Part shown: positions 63,354 through 64,000 of the stretch, one piece after another
How positions within the stretch are numbered: position 1 is the stretch's first letter
Layout: every line of letters begins with the position of its first letter
Source: Bradyrhizobium sp. CCGUVB4N
Lineage (GTDB): Bacteria; Pseudomonadota; Alphaproteobacteria; Rhizobiales; Xanthobacteraceae
NCBI RefSeq assembly: GCF_024199945.1
Contig: NZ_JANADP010000001.1
Span: 1,922,001 to 1,986,000 of the forward strand
Reading direction: 5' to 3'
Length of the DNA stretch: 64,000 nt
Notes under the pieces: generated by a model
Seen by the model: only the letters and a program-made list of their open reading frames with translations
The model's database searches: none
What the model was told of the DNA's origin: nothing
Program-made: the position numbers and the translations under genes

Positions 63354-64000
63354 ATGTCGAGCGTAGCGATCAGTTTTGCCGCTGTAAACAAATCGTATCG
63401 CGGCAAAGCAGTTGTCAACGATCTGGCATTCACCGTTGCAGCGGGAGAGTGCTTCGGGCTGCTCGGTCCAAATGGTGCGGGCAAGAGCACCATTGTGCGT
63501 ATGATACTCGGCATGGTCCCGCCGGACTCTGGCCAGATTACAGTGCTCGGCAAGCAAGTACCGGCACACGCTCGCTTGGCACGCGCAGGCGTGGGCGTGG
63601 TCCCGCAATTCGACAACCTCGAGAATGAGTTCACGGTCCGCGAGAATTTGCTGGTGTTCGGGCGCTATTTCGGCATGAACGCGCGCGAAATCGATGCGGT
63701 CATTCCATCGCTGCTCGAATTTGCCCGCCTCGAGAGCAGGGCCGATGCGCGCGTTGCCGAGTTGTCCGGTGGCATGAAGCGCCGATTGGTGCTGGCACGT
63801 GCGCTGATCAACGACCCGCATCTGCTCGTTATGGACGAACCAACGACAGGTCTTGATCCGCACGCGCGCCATCTGATCTGGGAGCGCCTGCGAGCGCTAC
63901 TCGCGCGCGGCAAGACGATCCTGCTGACGACCCACTTTATGGAAGAGGCCGAGCGGTTGTGCGACAGGCTCTGCGTGCTTGAGGAAGGACGCAAGATCGC
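63354..64000 (+). CDS. nodI: NodI, Nod factor export ATPase, 3' end outside window
   Basis: The first 215 codons from ATG 63354 ([20 protein letters not shown]). Walker [21 protein letters not shown] signature [19 protein letters not shown] and Walker [14 protein letters not shown] are intact. NodI with the membrane protein NodJ exports lipochitooligosaccharides. The gene continues beyond the window edge, where nodJ is expected. Confidence 0.96.
   Translation, partial: MSSVAISFAAVNKSYRGKAVVNDLAFTVAAGECFGLLGPNGAGKSTIVRMILGMVPPDSGQITVLGKQVPAHARLARAGVGVVPQFDNLENEFTVRENLLVFGRYFGMNAREIDAVIPSLLEFARLESRADARVAELSGGMKRRLVLARALINDPHLLVMDEPTTGLDPHARHLIWERLRALLARGKTILLTTHFMEEAERLCDRLCVLEEGRKI

Overview
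The window looks like part of a Bradyrhizobium symbiosis island. The strongest evidence is at the right end: a divergent nodD1 gene, a canonical nod box, and nodA-nodB-nodC-nodS-nodU-nodI in the Bradyrhizobium order, preceded by a truncated nolA. Further support comes from fixA followed by a dctA-type transporter, a decayed GDP-mannose dehydratase (noeL type), many insertion sequences, and a high density of gene remnants.

Layout. 1-9.3 kb: an IS1595 transposase, an AbiEii-type toxin pair, two Fic proteins, an integrase remnant, and an IS630 element with a winged-helix passenger gene that has cut into a hydrolase gene. 9.7-12.8 kb: a MarR regulator, speD, and IS110, IS256 and porin wreckage. 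13.2-22.5 kb: an IS630 element, then a two-module non-ribosomal peptide synthetase overlapping a MATE exporter. 23.3-28.8 kb: mostly decayed DNA with a DUF4239 membrane protein, a gmd pseudogene and a few small genes. 28.9-31 kb: fixA-dctA. 31-36.7 kb: small genes and pseudogenes. 37.1-40.3 kb: trpD-trpC, a moaC remnant and a flavin reductase. 41-48.6 kb: hicBA and an ImmA/IrrE gene broken by an IS21 element, which is itself broken by a serine-recombinase element. 49.1-51.9 kb: a luciferase-type monooxygenase and a HisC-like aminotransferase. 52-54.2 kb: pyruvate-oxidase and LysR remnants. 54.4-64 kb: nolA, a periplasmic binding protein, nodD1 and the nod operon, which runs off the window in nodI.

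The main new observation is a set of six near-identical promoters spread over 27.9-54.4 kb on both strands. Each has TTGAA(N), exactly 19 bp, then a -10 box, with an inverted repeat in the spacer. This is the architecture of promoters controlled by MerR-family activators, and one copy sits directly in front of nolA, the only MerR-family gene seen here. Other copies precede trpDC, the ORF-hisC-monooxygenase block, a small membrane protein and two less clear targets. I infer a NolA (or NolA-like) regulon, possibly including a tryptophan/indole-related pathway. Coordinates, motifs and overlaps were read by eye. Family names come from recognised motifs and remembered family sequences; no database search was run.
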